Source: Cohnella laeviribosi DSM 21336
GTDB lineage: Bacteria; Bacillota; Bacilli; Paenibacillales; Paenibacillaceae
Direction of reading: 5' to 3'
DNA: 64,000 bases
Assembly: GCF_000378425.1 (NCBI RefSeq)
Contig: NZ_KB899810.1
Span: 169,688 to 233,687, forward strand
The notes under the pieces are model-generated. The model saw nothing but the letters and a program-made list of their open reading frames with translations. It was not told the DNA's origin and ran no database searches. How positions within the stretch are numbered: the first letter of the stretch is position 1; each line of letters begins with the position of its first letter. Both the position numbers and the translations under genes were made by a program. Below are positions 43,160 through 52,202 of this stretch, piece after piece.

Positions 43160-43881
43160 GGAAGCGCTCCTTTCAACCTTTTGCCAGCCTCCTCCAGCGA
43201 TTCGAACGTTCCGGCATCCGTCCACCATCCGTCCACCACCCGGTAATGCAGCCGGCTTGCCCGCGCATATTCGTTGTTCACGTCGGTAATTTCCAATTCA
43301 CCCCGCCGCGACGGGCGTATCCGTTCGACGATTTCGAACACGTCGGACGAATAAAAATACAGGCCGGTCACGCAATAGGGGGATTGCGGGATTTCCGGTT
43401 TTTCTTCGATATAAAGAATTTTGCCCGTCTCTTCTTCCAGCAGCGGGACGCCGTAGCGCCGGGGATCGCCCACTTTTTTCAGGAGCACCATCGCCCCTTC
43501 GCGCTGCTTCTCGTAAGCCTCCACAAAAGGAACCAGCGATTGTTCGAACAGATTGTCTCCAAGCAGCACCGCAAACTTTTCGCCAGGCCCGATCACCGGC
43601 CGCGCCAATTCGAGCGCCTGCGCGATTCCGCCCGCTTCCTCCTGAACCCGGTACAAAATCGATACGCCCCAATCTCTCCCGCTGCCCAGCACGTCCGCAA
43701 ATCCCCCAAGCGAAGACCGCCCCGTCACGATGACGATATCGCGGATGCCGGCGTGGCGCAGTTTGGCCACTCCATGGCAAATCATCGGATACGTCCCTAC
43801 GGGAAGCAAGTGCTTGTTGGTCCAATAGGTCAGCGGCTTCAGCCTCGATCCCGTACCGCCGGCCAGTATGACTGCTTTCAA
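43156..43881 (-). CDS. Glucose-1-phosphate thymidylyltransferase-like nucleotidyltransferase
   Basis: 241 residues. Sugar-nucleotide activation: NTP plus sugar-1-phosphate to NDP-sugar. Signature MKAVILAGGTGSRLKPLTYW at the N-terminus, KHLLPVGTYPMI, VLLGDNLFE near 110 and the acceptor region EEKPEIPQSPYCVTGLYFY near 165. Shorter than RmlA (about 290), like the short archaeal/Firmicute form. TTG start with GAGGAGGG 8 bases upstream. It probably supplies donor sugar for the surrounding glycosyltransferases. Confidence 0.88.
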   Translation of the reverse strand: MKAVILAGGTGSRLKPLTYWTNKHLLPVGTYPMICHGVAKLRHAGIRDIVIVTGRSSLGGFADVLGSGRDWGVSILYRVQEEAGGIAQALELARPVIGPGEKFAVLLGDNLFEQSLVPFVEAYEKQREGAMVLLKKVGDPRRYGVPLLEEETGKILYIEEKPEIPQSPYCVTGLYFYSSDVFEIVERIRPSRRGELEITDVNNEYARASRLHYRVVDGWWTDAGTFESLEEAGKRLKGALP

Positions 43882-43918
43882 CGGACACCCTCCTCGTTAA
43901 TGGCTGACACTTTGCGTT

Positions 43919-44653
43919 TTATAGGAAATCGTGCGGATCAACCTGCCATTTCTCCATGAACAGCCGACGGTTCCGTTCCACCAGTTGCTGCATGGCGGCG
44001 GTTCCGTACTGTTTGAAGCTCGCGCTGCCTTCGTGGTGAATCAGGCAGTCCCGGCACATCAGCAGCCCGAACCCATGGCGCCTTGCCCGCAGGCAGTAGT
44101 CGTCATCCTCGAAATGTCCGGGAGAAAACCGTTCGTCCAGCTCACCGATCCGCTCCATGAGTTCTCTCCGGAACGCAAGGCAGAAGCCGACGAGCCGGTC
44201 GACCCTCTCCCATTTGCCGGGATCGGAGACGTTCGCTTTCGCCGCGACTTGCTGAAATTGCTCAAGATCGGAATAAGGATAACGAACCTGCTGTCTCCCG
44301 CTGGCGTAATTGGCGACCGGACCGACCATCCCGATCTCGGGCGAGCTGTGCAGCGCTGCCGACAGGTTGTCGAGCCAGCGGGCGGATACGACCGTATCAT
44401 TGTTGAGCAGCACCAGCGTATCCCCTGACGCAAGGCGAAGGCCTTTGTTGCATGCAGCCGGAAACCCCTCGTTTGCCGCCAGCGACACCACAGCCAGCTT
44501 CTCGTCACGGCACCAGCTAACCGTTCCGTCGCGGGAGCCGTTGTCGACCACGATAATTTCGTAGGGAACGGCCGTATGCTTGCGGATCGAATCGACGCAT
44601 CCCCGCAGCAGGTCGAGCCGGTCGCATGTCGGAATGATGATGGATGCTCGCAC
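43919..44653 (-). CDS. Glycosyltransferase family 2
   Basis: 244 residues. GT-A fold from RASIIIPTCDRLDLLRGCVD with VVDNGSRDGTVSW near 38, LLNNDTVVSARWLDNL near 82 and HFEDDDYCLRARRHG near 175. Very similar in motif order to the GT2 gene at 40625-42010 (both contain IGMVGPV.NYASG..Q), so the two are probably paralogues. It lacks the basic and Gly module at its N-terminus. GTG start, with GGGAGGG about 10 bases upstream, one base after the upstream stop. Confidence 0.85.
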   Translation of the reverse strand: MRASIIIPTCDRLDLLRGCVDSIRKHTAVPYEIIVVDNGSRDGTVSWCRDEKLAVVSLAANEGFPAACNKGLRLASGDTLVLLNNDTVVSARWLDNLSAALHSSPEIGMVGPVANYASGRQQVRYPYSDLEQFQQVAAKANVSDPGKWERVDRLVGFCLAFRRELMERIGELDERFSPGHFEDDDYCLRARRHGFGLLMCRDCLIHHEGSASFKQYGTAAMQQLVERNRRLFMEKWQVDPHDFL

Positions 44654-44654
44654 G

Positions 44655-45929
44655 TTAGGCCGTCCCTCCCGCCGCATTGCGATTGCGGATGCCGTCCGGG
44701 AAATGAAGCCGGGCTCCCCGAAGCGACATCGCTTCCTGCCAGGCTTCCGCAAGATCGCCGGCGGCAAGCCGAATTTCTTCCCGCCCCGGCAGGCCCTTCG
44801 CCGCTAACGCCGGTCTCCAATGAACCGATACCGCCGTGCCGACGGCCAGCCCCTTCAAGAGGGCTTTCGCATGCGCTTTGGCGGGAACGGACAGCTCGGC
44901 CGCTCCGATCGTCTTCAGCGCCCGGCGGGACAAAGCGAACGGCAGCGACGCCAACGTATTCATGCGCAGGTCGGGTCTGTTCAGCGTCGTATTCAGAAAT
45001 TCGTGAAACCGGTCCAGTTCGTTTCTCCGCCGAAACGTGCCCAGAAAGGGGGAGCGGTCGTTCAGCGCCACATCCAGTCGCCCGTCGGCCGCCCACAGCA
45101 GCCGGGCCAGCTTATCGGCCGAAACCGGCTGCAGGCCGTCGACGGCCAGCACGATATCCGCGCCGGCAAGCTTCGCGCCCAATGCCCGTCCGATATCGGG
45201 ATGAACGTCTTCGGGCAGATGGACTACGGTTGCGCGAGAATGGCTTCTGGCCGTTTGCAGGAGCGGCTCCGATGCGTTTCCGAGCACGATGACGATCTCG
45301 TCGAGAGGCAGCCTATCGAGCTGCTTCAGGACGGACGCAAGCGCGTCTCCGTTCTCTTCGGCGTAGACAACCGCCGCCGCGCTGCCGTTAAGCGGAATCG
45401 GAACGCAAGGGGACACAATCCCGGCACCCGCCCCAAATCCTTCGGCATAAGCGCGCGCTCTCGTCCAGGCCGTCTTGGCGTCGCGAACCGCCAACCCGGG
45501 TTGCTGCCGCGTCCTTTGTTGCCATTGCCGCCGCATATAGGCCCGCATCTCGTCCGCATTGCCGGACGGATGCTCCGCGCGCCAGACCGTTCCGTCATGC
45601 CGGCCCGCCCGCCAAAGCTGCGCCGGAAGCGCCGGGCTTGAACGCCGATTGCGAAATTCCGCGGGCCGGGTTGAATTCCGCCCGCTTCGTATTGCGGTTC
45701 GGTTGGCGGAGCGGCCTGCGAACCGGCTGCGGGTTCGCCCTGCGGGACGGCCGACGGTCCGGACGGCACGAACGCCGGACCGTTTGGCGCCTCGCTTGCC
45801 CGGAGATGCGGTCCGTTTATGGGCGCCGGACGTCCCGATTTTGGCCGGCGGACGCCGCCGCTGTCCGCCAACTTCCTTTGCCCGTTTGAGTCCGATTTTT
45901 CCTGTTGGCTTCAGCCCGGCATTCTTCAA
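44655..45929 (-). CDS. Glycosyltransferase-like protein with long basic N-terminus
   Basis: 424 residues. Residues 1-110 are Arg/Lys/Gly/Pro-rich; 160-168 read YAEG FGAG AG, a short form of the locus motif. The rest resembles a GT-A domain (DALASVLKQLDRLPLDEIVI, then VLGNASEP; VHLPEDVHPDIGRALGAKLA; DIVLAVDGLQPVS with a D-x-x-like metal site). Closest in layout to the GT2 gene just upstream. TTG start with GGTGAG 5 bases before it, two bases after the upstream stop. Confidence 0.7.
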   Translation of the reverse strand: MKNAGLKPTGKIGLKRAKEVGGQRRRPPAKIGTSGAHKRTASPGKRGAKRSGVRAVRTVGRPAGRTRSRFAGRSANRTAIRSGRNSTRPAEFRNRRSSPALPAQLWRAGRHDGTVWRAEHPSGNADEMRAYMRRQWQQRTRQQPGLAVRDAKTAWTRARAYAEGFGAGAGIVSPCVPIPLNGSAAAVVYAEENGDALASVLKQLDRLPLDEIVIVLGNASEPLLQTARSHSRATVVHLPEDVHPDIGRALGAKLAGADIVLAVDGLQPVSADKLARLLWAADGRLDVALNDRSPFLGTFRRRNELDRFHEFLNTTLNRPDLRMNTLASLPFALSRRALKTIGAAELSVPAKAHAKALLKGLAVGTAVSVHWRPALAAKGLPGREEIRLAAGDLAEAWQEAMSLRGARLHFPDGIRNRNAAGGTA

Positions 45930-45930
45930 T

Positions 45931-46770
45931 TTATCTCACCATCCATCGCTTACGGTCGGCATCCTCGTAACCGCCGCGGACGCCGGTCTTTTCAAGCAGC
46001 CAATGAACAGCTTCCAGATGGTCGCCGACAATGAGGGGCTCCAAGGAGTTTTTTTGCTCCCTCCTTGTGCGCGGCGGATTCAATCGGCCGACGCCTACAT
46101 GCTGCACGCGCTGCACGTTCAACCGGGCATGCACGGCCATCGTATGCGCGAGCGGCGGCACGGCCAACGCGGCGGCGCCGATCGTCTCCAGCGCCCGGCG
46201 GCTGATCGCGTGGGGCACGGCCGTCATCGAAGCGCCCCGCAGATCCTCCCGGCCAAGCAGCGCATTCAGCGCATGCTTTGCCAGCACGACCCGATGCACG
46301 ATATGCCTGTCGGTCGGGCCCGAATAATCGTTCAGCGCCACGTCGACCCCCTTCTCCACCGCTTCGACGAACGGCCGCAGCAGCCTCGAGGGAATGATCA
46401 TGTCCGCGTCGATGAACAACAAAATTCGTCCCCGCGCTTCCCTCGCGCCTACCGCGCGTCCGACATCGTGGCCAAGCGGACGGTCGAAGGCCAGCACATT
46501 TGCCCCGCAATCGCGCGCGATTCGCAGCGAACCGTCGGTCGAACCGTTGACGACTGCGATCACCTCCGTACGGGGATGAACGCGGAACGCTTCCCGAATG
46601 ACGGAAGCCAGTGTGCGCCGCTCATTCATGACGGGGATGACGACCGAAACTTCCGGCGGATCCGAGCGATCGGGTCCCGGGCCGGACGGCCGCACGGGGA
46701 AAACGCCAACGGCCGCTCTTTTCCGTACTGGCCCGCGCCCCAGGCGGTTTTTGCCCGTTTTTCTCCTCAA
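45931..46770 (-). CDS. Glycosyltransferase family 2 (first gene of the glycosylation operon)
   Basis: 279 residues. After a 40-residue basic leader, [35 protein letters not shown] near 75, [16 protein letters not shown] and [15 protein letters not shown] (D-A-D metal motif) near 120. This is the GT2 pattern of enzymes that glycosylate surface components. TTG start with GGGGGTGA upstream. A CATACAAT element about 41 bases before the start and a surrounding dyad mark its promoter. The genes to 40625 are overlapping or separated by under 40 bases, so they form one transcript. Confidence 0.82.
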   Translation of the reverse strand: MRRKTGKNRLGRGPVRKRAAVGVFPVRPSGPGPDRSDPPEVSVVIPVMNERRTLASVIREAFRVHPRTEVIAVVNGSTDGSLRIARDCGANVLAFDRPLGHDVGRAVGAREARGRILLFIDADMIIPSRLLRPFVEAVEKGVDVALNDYSGPTDRHIVHRVVLAKHALNALLGREDLRGASMTAVPHAISRRALETIGAAALAVPPLAHTMAVHARLNVQRVQHVGVGRLNPPRTRREQKNSLEPLIVGDHLEAVHWLLEKTGVRGGYEDADRKRWMVR

Positions 46771-47295
46771 TCCACATCACCCCCAGGACGGACAACGGTG
46801 TGCACATGACATTGTATGTGCAACGTGTCCATCCGCAACGGCATCTGTACAGTGGCGGCGGGACGAGTATACGTACTTTGCGAACAATCGTCCGATTTGG
46901 CCCGGCCGTTGCCGTCCCTTGGCACATGCCGCCTTTTTGCCGTACTTGGCCTTTCCCTGCCTGCCGCCTGCGCAACGAAAGGGTTCGCGATCTTCCCCCT
47001 CTCCGCCTGTCGCCTATGTACACCGGATTTTCTCCTGGCTTGTCCGGCCGTTCGAACCAAAAAACGCGACCGCTCCCTATAACGAACGGCAAGTCGGCAC
47101 ATTCGAGCGGAACTCCCAAAGCGAACGGGCTTCAACGCGCGGATGGCCCGTCGTTTCAAACCGCACGGCAACGCGGGGTTCACCCGATTCAAGGCGGGTT
47201 CGATCGGTTGCCGGAAAAGGCAAATGCTGACGGTTCAGAAGCCGTCCCGAACATGTCCTTCAAATAACGGAAACCGAATCGGGGATGTCAGCCGC
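46771..47295. other. Spacer upstream of the glycosylation operon
   Basis: About 525 bases. The promoter signal at 46801-46822 is the only element I can support; the rest shows no gene, repeat or structured RNA. Confidence 0.45.
46801..46822 (-). promoter_or_regulatory. Sporulation-type -10 inside a dyad before the glycosylation operon
   Basis: Minus strand CATACAAT (46818-46811) is a perfect SigE -10 consensus and near-perfect for SigK. No good SigE -35 or SigK AC lies at the right distance, so an activator may be needed. It is embedded in TGCACAT-N8-ATGTGCA, a perfect 7-bp inverted repeat that could be the regulator's site. Confidence 0.5.
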
Positions 47296-47335
47296 AAAAA
47301 AACGGTTCAACAGAGTCGCTCTGTCAAACCGTTTT
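47296..47335 (-). terminator. Intrinsic terminator of the giant repeat gene
   Basis: A long stem (AACGGTTTGACAGAG pairing with CTCTGTTGAACCGTT) with a CGA loop, followed by T7 on the minus strand, starting five bases after the stop codon. A-run on the other side makes it potentially bidirectional. Confidence 0.85.
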
Positions 47336-47339
47336 GATG

Positions 47340-50300
47340 TTATTTCGAGCCTACGGCGATCCACTGAATCCAGCCTTGCGGTTCGGGTCCCAAACGGGTT
47401 CGCATAATCTCCAGAACAGCTTCGCCTGGCTGCTTGCTCTTTAAAATACAGGCGCAGGAGGGGTGATCCGAAAGGGCGACGACAACGTATGAGGTATCCG
47501 CAAACGGCTCGCTGAATTTCAAGATGACGTCTATGCTTTCGGCAGGACCGGAGAAATGGTACGGCTCGTTGCCGAACAATAGGGATACGTTGGAAGACGC
47601 TGCCGCTACCGGGAAAAAAGCCAGTTGTGCGCCGCCTATGCTCCCCGCCGCCAGCTTCGCACCGTCCACGCTCCCGTCCGCCAATTTCGCTCCGGTTACG
47701 CTGCCATCCGCCAGCTTTTCGCCGGTTACACTGCCGTCGGCCAACTTCTCGCCGGATACGCTGCCGTCGGCCAATACCGGCGGATCACCGCTGCGAGCCG
47801 CATTCGAAACGGCCTTTTGCAAATCGCCCAGCAGATCAGTCAACTCGCCGGACAACTTGTCGGACGTTACGCTGCCGTCGGCCAGGTTCGATCCCAGGAC
47901 CGCCTTCTCCGCAAGATGGCCGCTCACGATGGAACCCGGAACGATATGCAAGGACGTGACGCTGTGCAGGCCAAGCTTCTCCGAATGGACGGAACCGTCC
48001 TGCAATTGAACGGTGCCTACGCTGCCTTCGGCCAGTTGTTTCGTCCCCACCGCACCGTCTGCCAGGTGGACCGACCGGACCGCACCGTCCGCCAAGTGGA
48101 CCGTCCCGACCGAGCCTGCGGCCAGTTGGTTTGCGCCCACGCTGCCTGCGGCCAACTTGTCGGAAGTGACAGCCCCGTTCGCCAGCCGATCCGTGCCGAT
48201 GCTGCCGGCCGCCAGCTTTTCCGGGGAAATGCTTCCATCCGGAAACGCCGCCGGATCGACCGGCTGCACGGCGATGTCGAGCACCTCGCGCAGCTCCGTT
48301 GACAACCGGCTGTACGTGACGCTGCCTTCGGCCAATTGTTTCGTCCCCACCGCACCGTCTGCCAGGTGGACCGACCGGACCGTACCGTCCGCCAAGTGGA
48401 CCGTCCCGACCGAGCCTGCGGCCAGTTGGTTTGCGCCCACGCTGCCTGCGGCCAGCTTGTCGGAAGTGACGGCCCCGTTCGCCAGCCGATCCGTGCCGAT
48501 GCTGCCGGTCGCCAGCTTTTCCGGGGAAATGCTTCCATCCGGAAACGCCGCCGGGTCGACCGGCTGCACGGCGATGTCGAGCACCTCGCGCAGCTCCGTT
48601 GACAACCGGCTATATGTGACGCTGCCTTCGGCCAGTTGATTCGTCCCCACCGCACCGTCTGCCAGGTGGACCGACCGGACCGCCCCGTCCGCCAAGTGGA
48701 CCGTCCCGACCGAGCCTGCGGCCAGTTGGTTTGCGCCCACGCTGCCTGCGGCCAGCTTGTCGGAAGTGACGGCCCCGTTCGCCAGCCGATCCGTGCCGAT
48801 GCCGCCTACCGCAACTTTAGCTTCGGTTACCGTCCCGTCGGCCAAATGAGAGGTCTGAATCGATTTGGGAATCACATGCGACGAGCCGACGCTCCGGGCT
48901 GCCAGCTTTTCCGCGTCCACCGAGCCGGCGGCAAGCTGCAAGGCTCCCACGCTCGCCTTGCCAAGCTTCTCCGACGTTACCGATTCGTTCGCCAGATGAT
49001 TCGTCTCCACGCTTTGCAAAGCGAGTTTGGACGAGGTGACGCTGGCGTCGGCGAGCCTGTCTTCGGTAATCGGCTTTCCGGCCATCGCGAGGTAATCCAG
49101 CAATTGAACCGACAGCTTGCGGGTGGTTACGCTCCCGTCCGCGAGCTTTTGCTCCGAAACCGCTCCGACGGACAACTTGGACTCCGTGACGGAGCCGTCG
49201 GCTAGCTTCCACTCCGAAACCGCCCCGTCCGCCAGCTTATCCCTTGTCACAGCACCGCTTGCAATCTTGCCCGTCGTCACGCTGCTTGCGGCCAGCTTAT
49301 CGGCCGATACCGCATCGTTTGCCAGCTTTTCCCCGGTTACGCTCGAAGCCGCCAATTTGCCATCGGTGACCGATTCGTCCCGCAAATGCACGTTCGTGAC
49401 CGATCCGGGCTCCAGCCGCTCCGAGTCGATGCGCTGTTCGGCCAGCTTAACGAAATGAAGCATATCCGGCGCCAGGTGCGGCAAGGAGACGGCTCCCCTT
49501 TGCAAATGGTAGCCCTGCACCGAGTCCGGTTTCAAATTTTTGCTTCCTACGCTTTCGACCAACAATTGCTCGGCGCCGACGCTCCCCGGAGCCATCTTGG
49601 CTAACGTTACGCTCCCGTCCGCCAGCTTTTTCTCCGTGACGGAAGCGTCCGCCAGCGCCCTCTCGCCGACGCTGCTTCCCGCCAGATGGCTGGCCCTTAC
49701 CGCGCCCGCCCGAAGATGCTCTCTGCCGATAACTTCAGGCTGAAGCTGGGCAGAACCGACCGAACGCTCCGCCAAATGCGCGTTTTCCACGCTTCCCGGC
49801 TGGAGCTGCCGGCTGCCCACGCTTTTTTCGGCCAGCTTGACAGTCGTGACCGCCATATCGGCGAGCTTGTCGGTCGACACGCACTCCGGCGACAGCTTCA
49901 GCGAAGTGATCAGATGGTCGGACAAATGATGCGAAAAAACGGACCGCACGCCCAGTTGGCGTTCCCCGACCGCCCCCGGGGCGATGATCTCGGTCGTGAC
50001 CGATTCCGGCCGCAGCGCGGCCGTTCCGACCGACTGATCGGCCAGATGGCCCGATTCGATCGATTGGGCCCGCAGATGCCGGCCTTCGATCGCCAGCTCG
50101 GCGATCGCTTCGCCGGTAACCGACGCTTCCGCAAAGTGATGCGGCCTCAATTGCCCCGGACCCAGCTTTTCAAAGGTTACGCTTCCGTCGCCCAGGTGCT
50201 CCGCGCGAACCGCGCCGGCCGCCAGATGCGGGGAGCCGATGGCCCCTTTGGCCACATGCGCCGCCTTGACCGATCCCTTCGCTAGCTGAGCGTCGCCGAT

Positions 50301-51989
50301 CGCCCCTTCCGCAATATGCTTGCGCTCAACGGCTTCGGAAGCGATCTGGGCAGAACCGATAATTTCCTCCTGCAGATGTTCCCGCCTGACCGAATGATTG
50401 GCCAGGTGGCGGCCATCCACGGCGCCGTCGGTCAAATGGCGGCGCTCCACCGCGAAATCCGCCAAATGGTCCGCCCCCACGCCGCCTTTGGCCAGGTGGC
50501 GGGAAAGCACCGCCTCGTCGGCGATTTTGCCCGATGTCACGCTTTGATCGGCGATTTTCGTCGACGTGACCGCGTGGTCGACCAGTTTCGCGGTCGCGAC
50601 CGATTGCTCCGCAAGCTTCGGGGCCGTAATGGCTCCGTTCGCGATATGCTGGCTCTCAACGGCTTCTTGCGCGAGATGGACGCCTTGAACGGAACTGCTT
50701 TGCAGATGTCCCGACTCGATCGTTTGCAAAGCCAGTTTGCTTCCGGTGACCGATCGCTCGGCGAGTTCGTCCGTATCGACGGAGCCTTTGGCGAGATGCT
50801 CGGACGATACCGCTTTCGGAGCCAAATGCTTTCCCTGCACCGTCCCCGGAGCCACGTGATCGGCAAGAATGAGTCCGGGCTTCAAATGGCGGGATTCGAT
50901 CGCTTCCCGGGCCACCTTGCTCGAGACAACCGCTTCGTCCCGCAGCTTGGCGGAAGTGACGGCCCCTTCCGCGAGCTTGGCGGTGTCGATCAGCTCATTG
51001 GACAAATTCTCCCTGCGGATCGCTCCGCTGCGGATTTTTTCGGCGGTCACCGACTGGTCCTTGAGCAATTCCGTCGTAATGATGGCATGGCTCAGATGCT
51101 TCGATTGAATGGAGCCTTCGGCAATTTTGTCCGCGCTGATCGTACGGTCCGCAAGCTTCTCCGAGGTGACGCTGCCGTCCCGCAGCTTCTCGCTCGTGAT
51201 GGAACGGTCCCGAATTTTCTGGCCGGAAATCGAGTTTTTGGTCAGATGCTCGCCTGTGATCGATTCGGGAGCATACTTGGAAGAGGTGATCGAACCGTCG
51301 GCCAGCTTGATCGCCGTCACCGCGAAGTCCGCCAGCGCCTCGGTCGTCACCGACTCGGCCGCCAGATGGGACGGACGGACCGCGTACGGGGCGAGCTTGT
51401 CGCCGGTCACCGCCGCTTCCGCCAGATCGTCGGTATACACGATCGGCTCCGGTTGCGGCGTTCTCCTCTCGGCCAGTTTCTTGTGACGCCGGTCGCGAGA
51501 TTTGCTTTCCTCCGTTTCGTCCTCCTCCTGCAGCTCGCCCGAATCGGATTCTTCCTGATCCGCGGCGGGAGGGGAAGTCCCGTTTTGCAACAAGTCGGCG
51601 AGCGCCTGCGTCGCCTCGTCCTGCTGCCGCTCCGCGTAAGAGACGACGGTGACGATTTCCTCCGCCTGATCGGAGATCTGCGGTTCTTCGGCAAGCTGCT
51701 GCAGCACCGCGGGCAACTCCGGTCTCGCCGCCGCTTCCGGCTGCTTCGGGTTCTCGGAAGCATCCGGCTCAAGGTCTTCCTTCGCCGCTTCCCTAGCCGT
51801 CTGCCCCGCCGCCTTGGCCTGCTCCTTGCGGGGAGGCTCCGCGACGGCGGCAGATTCGTGAACCGCCACTGGCTTGTCGCTCTCTTTTTTTATCTCATCC
51901 AGCCATTGAAGCTCGGATTGGTTCGGATTGTCGACGAAATAGAGCGGTCGGCGCGTTCTGGGCGTTTTTTTCCCTTTGCTTTTTTTCAT
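47340..51989 (-). CDS. Giant decapeptide-repeat spore-surface protein (1549 aa)
   Basis: N-terminus basic ([20 protein letters not shown]), then acidic/Ala-rich to about 180. Residues ~185-1440 are about 120 tandem decapeptides of the form D-G-S-V-T-x-x-K-L-A, with hydrophobic positions 4 and 9 and a small residue at 10, as expected for a regular beta-solenoid or fibre. The C-terminal ~100 residues form a globular cap ending in [12 protein letters not shown], resembling H-type lectin or phage-fibre tip domains. No signal peptide, so mother-cell assembly on the spore is likely. Start ATG 51989 has GGAGAGG 6 bases upstream. A SigK-type promoter lies just before it. Internally, a 300-bp unit (100 residues) is repeated almost exactly. 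Confidence 0.8.
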   Translation of the reverse strand: MKKSKGKKTPRTRRPLYFVDNPNQSELQWLDEIKKESDKPVAVHESAAVAEPPRKEQAKAAGQTAREAAKEDLEPDASENPKQPEAAARPELPAVLQQLAEEPQISDQAEEIVTVVSYAERQQDEATQALADLLQNGTSPPAADQEESDSGELQEEDETEESKSRDRRHKKLAERRTPQPEPIVYTDDLAEAAVTGDKLAPYAVRPSHLAAESVTTEALADFAVTAIKLADGSITSSKYAPESITGEHLTKNSISGQKIRDRSITSEKLRDGSVTSEKLADRTISADKIAEGSIQSKHLSHAIITTELLKDQSVTAEKIRSGAIRRENLSNELIDTAKLAEGAVTSAKLRDEAVVSSKVAREAIESRHLKPGLILADHVAPGTVQGKHLAPKAVSSEHLAKGSVDTDELAERSVTGSKLALQTIESGHLQSSSVQGVHLAQEAVESQHIANGAITAPKLAEQSVATAKLVDHAVTSTKIADQSVTSGKIADEAVLSRHLAKGGVGADHLADFAVERRHLTDGAVDGRHLANHSVRREHLQEEIIGSAQIASEAVERKHIAEGAIGDAQLAKGSVKAAHVAKGAIGSPHLAAGAVRAEHLGDGSVTFEKLGPGQLRPHHFAEASVTGEAIAELAIEGRHLRAQSIESGHLADQSVGTAALRPESVTTEIIAPGAVGERQLGVRSVFSHHLSDHLITSLKLSPECVSTDKLADMAVTTVKLAEKSVGSRQLQPGSVENAHLAERSVGSAQLQPEVIGREHLRAGAVRASHLAGSSVGERALADASVTEKKLADGSVTLAKMAPGSVGAEQLLVESVGSKNLKPDSVQGYHLQRGAVSLPHLAPDMLHFVKLAEQRIDSERLEPGSVTNVHLRDESVTDGKLAASSVTGEKLANDAVSADKLAASSVTTGKIASGAVTRDKLADGAVSEWKLADGSVTESKLSVGAVSEQKLADGSVTTRKLSVQLLDYLAMAGKPITEDRLADASVTSSKLALQSVETNHLANESVTSEKLGKASVGALQLAAGSVDAEKLAARSVGSSHVIPKSIQTSHLADGTVTEAKVAVGGIGTDRLANGAVTSDKLAAGSVGANQLAAGSVGTVHLADGAVRSVHLADGAVGTNQLAEGSVTYSRLSTELREVLDIAVQPVDPAAFPDGSISPEKLATGSIGTDRLANGAVTSDKLAAGSVGANQLAAGSVGTVHLADGTVRSVHLADGAVGTKQLAEGSVTYSRLSTELREVLDIAVQPVDPAAFPDGSISPEKLAAGSIGTDRLANGAVTSDKLAAGSVGANQLAAGSVGTVHLADGAVRSVHLADGAVGTKQLAEGSVGTVQLQDGSVHSEKLGLHSVTSLHIVPGSIVSGHLAEKAVLGSNLADGSVTSDKLSGELTDLLGDLQKAVSNAARSGDPPVLADGSVSGEKLADGSVTGEKLADGSVTGAKLADGSVDGAKLAAGSIGGAQLAFFPVAAASSNVSLLFGNEPYHFSGPAESIDVILKFSEPFADTSYVVVALSDHPSCACILKSKQPGEAVLEIMRTRLGPEPQGWIQWIAVGSK
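48021..48800. repeat. Near-identical 300-bp tandem units inside the giant gene
   Basis: Sequence at 48021, 48321 and 48621 repeats with a period of exactly 300 bases (10 decapeptides); copies differ by a few bases, and the last is partial. Each full unit includes the non-decapeptide interruption [20 protein letters not shown]. Recent duplication; likely length-variable between strains. Confidence 0.85.
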
Positions 51990-52020
51990 ATTCCTCTCCT
52001 TCCCAACGGGCAATCTAACG

Positions 52021-52048
52021 TATCATATGCATTCACCCATGGGCACGT
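52021..52048 (-). promoter_or_regulatory. SigK-type promoter of the giant repeat gene
   Basis: On the minus strand AC (52048-52047), 17 bases, CATATGATA (52029-52021). Identical in -10 and spacing to the gerE promoter. Predicted start near 52014, about 25 nt before the ATG. Confidence 0.72.
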
Positions 52049-52134
52049 CACGAAGAATGAACTTGCAAACACATCCATTTACTTTTTTCAAATCAGGGCG
52101 TATAGTATAGAAAAAGCAGGTTTTGTATCGGGGC

Positions 52135-52160
52135 AACTTTGTGGCCCGTTCGCCAAAGTT
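52135..52160. promoter_or_regulatory. Inverted repeat in the mntH leader
   Basis: AACTTTG, 12 bases, CAAAGTT (stem extendable through GGC/GCC). It lies about 45 bases before the mntH ATG and downstream of a TATAGT-like -10. It may be a metalloregulator operator or an mRNA hairpin; it does not match the MntR consensus I know. Confidence 0.4.
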
Positions 52161-52202
52161 ATTGACCGGCACAACAAAAAGCGCGGAAGAGGTGAAACGC
52201 CA

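Noticed and set aside
47340..51989. CRISPR array in the 30-bp periodic sequence
   Set aside because: The period reflects coded decapeptides without spacers; no cas genes are nearby.
50316..52202. Upstream extension of the mntH frame to 50316
   Set aside because: It is antisense to the giant repeat gene and reflects the 30-bp periodicity; mntH has its own ATG and ribosome site at 52203.
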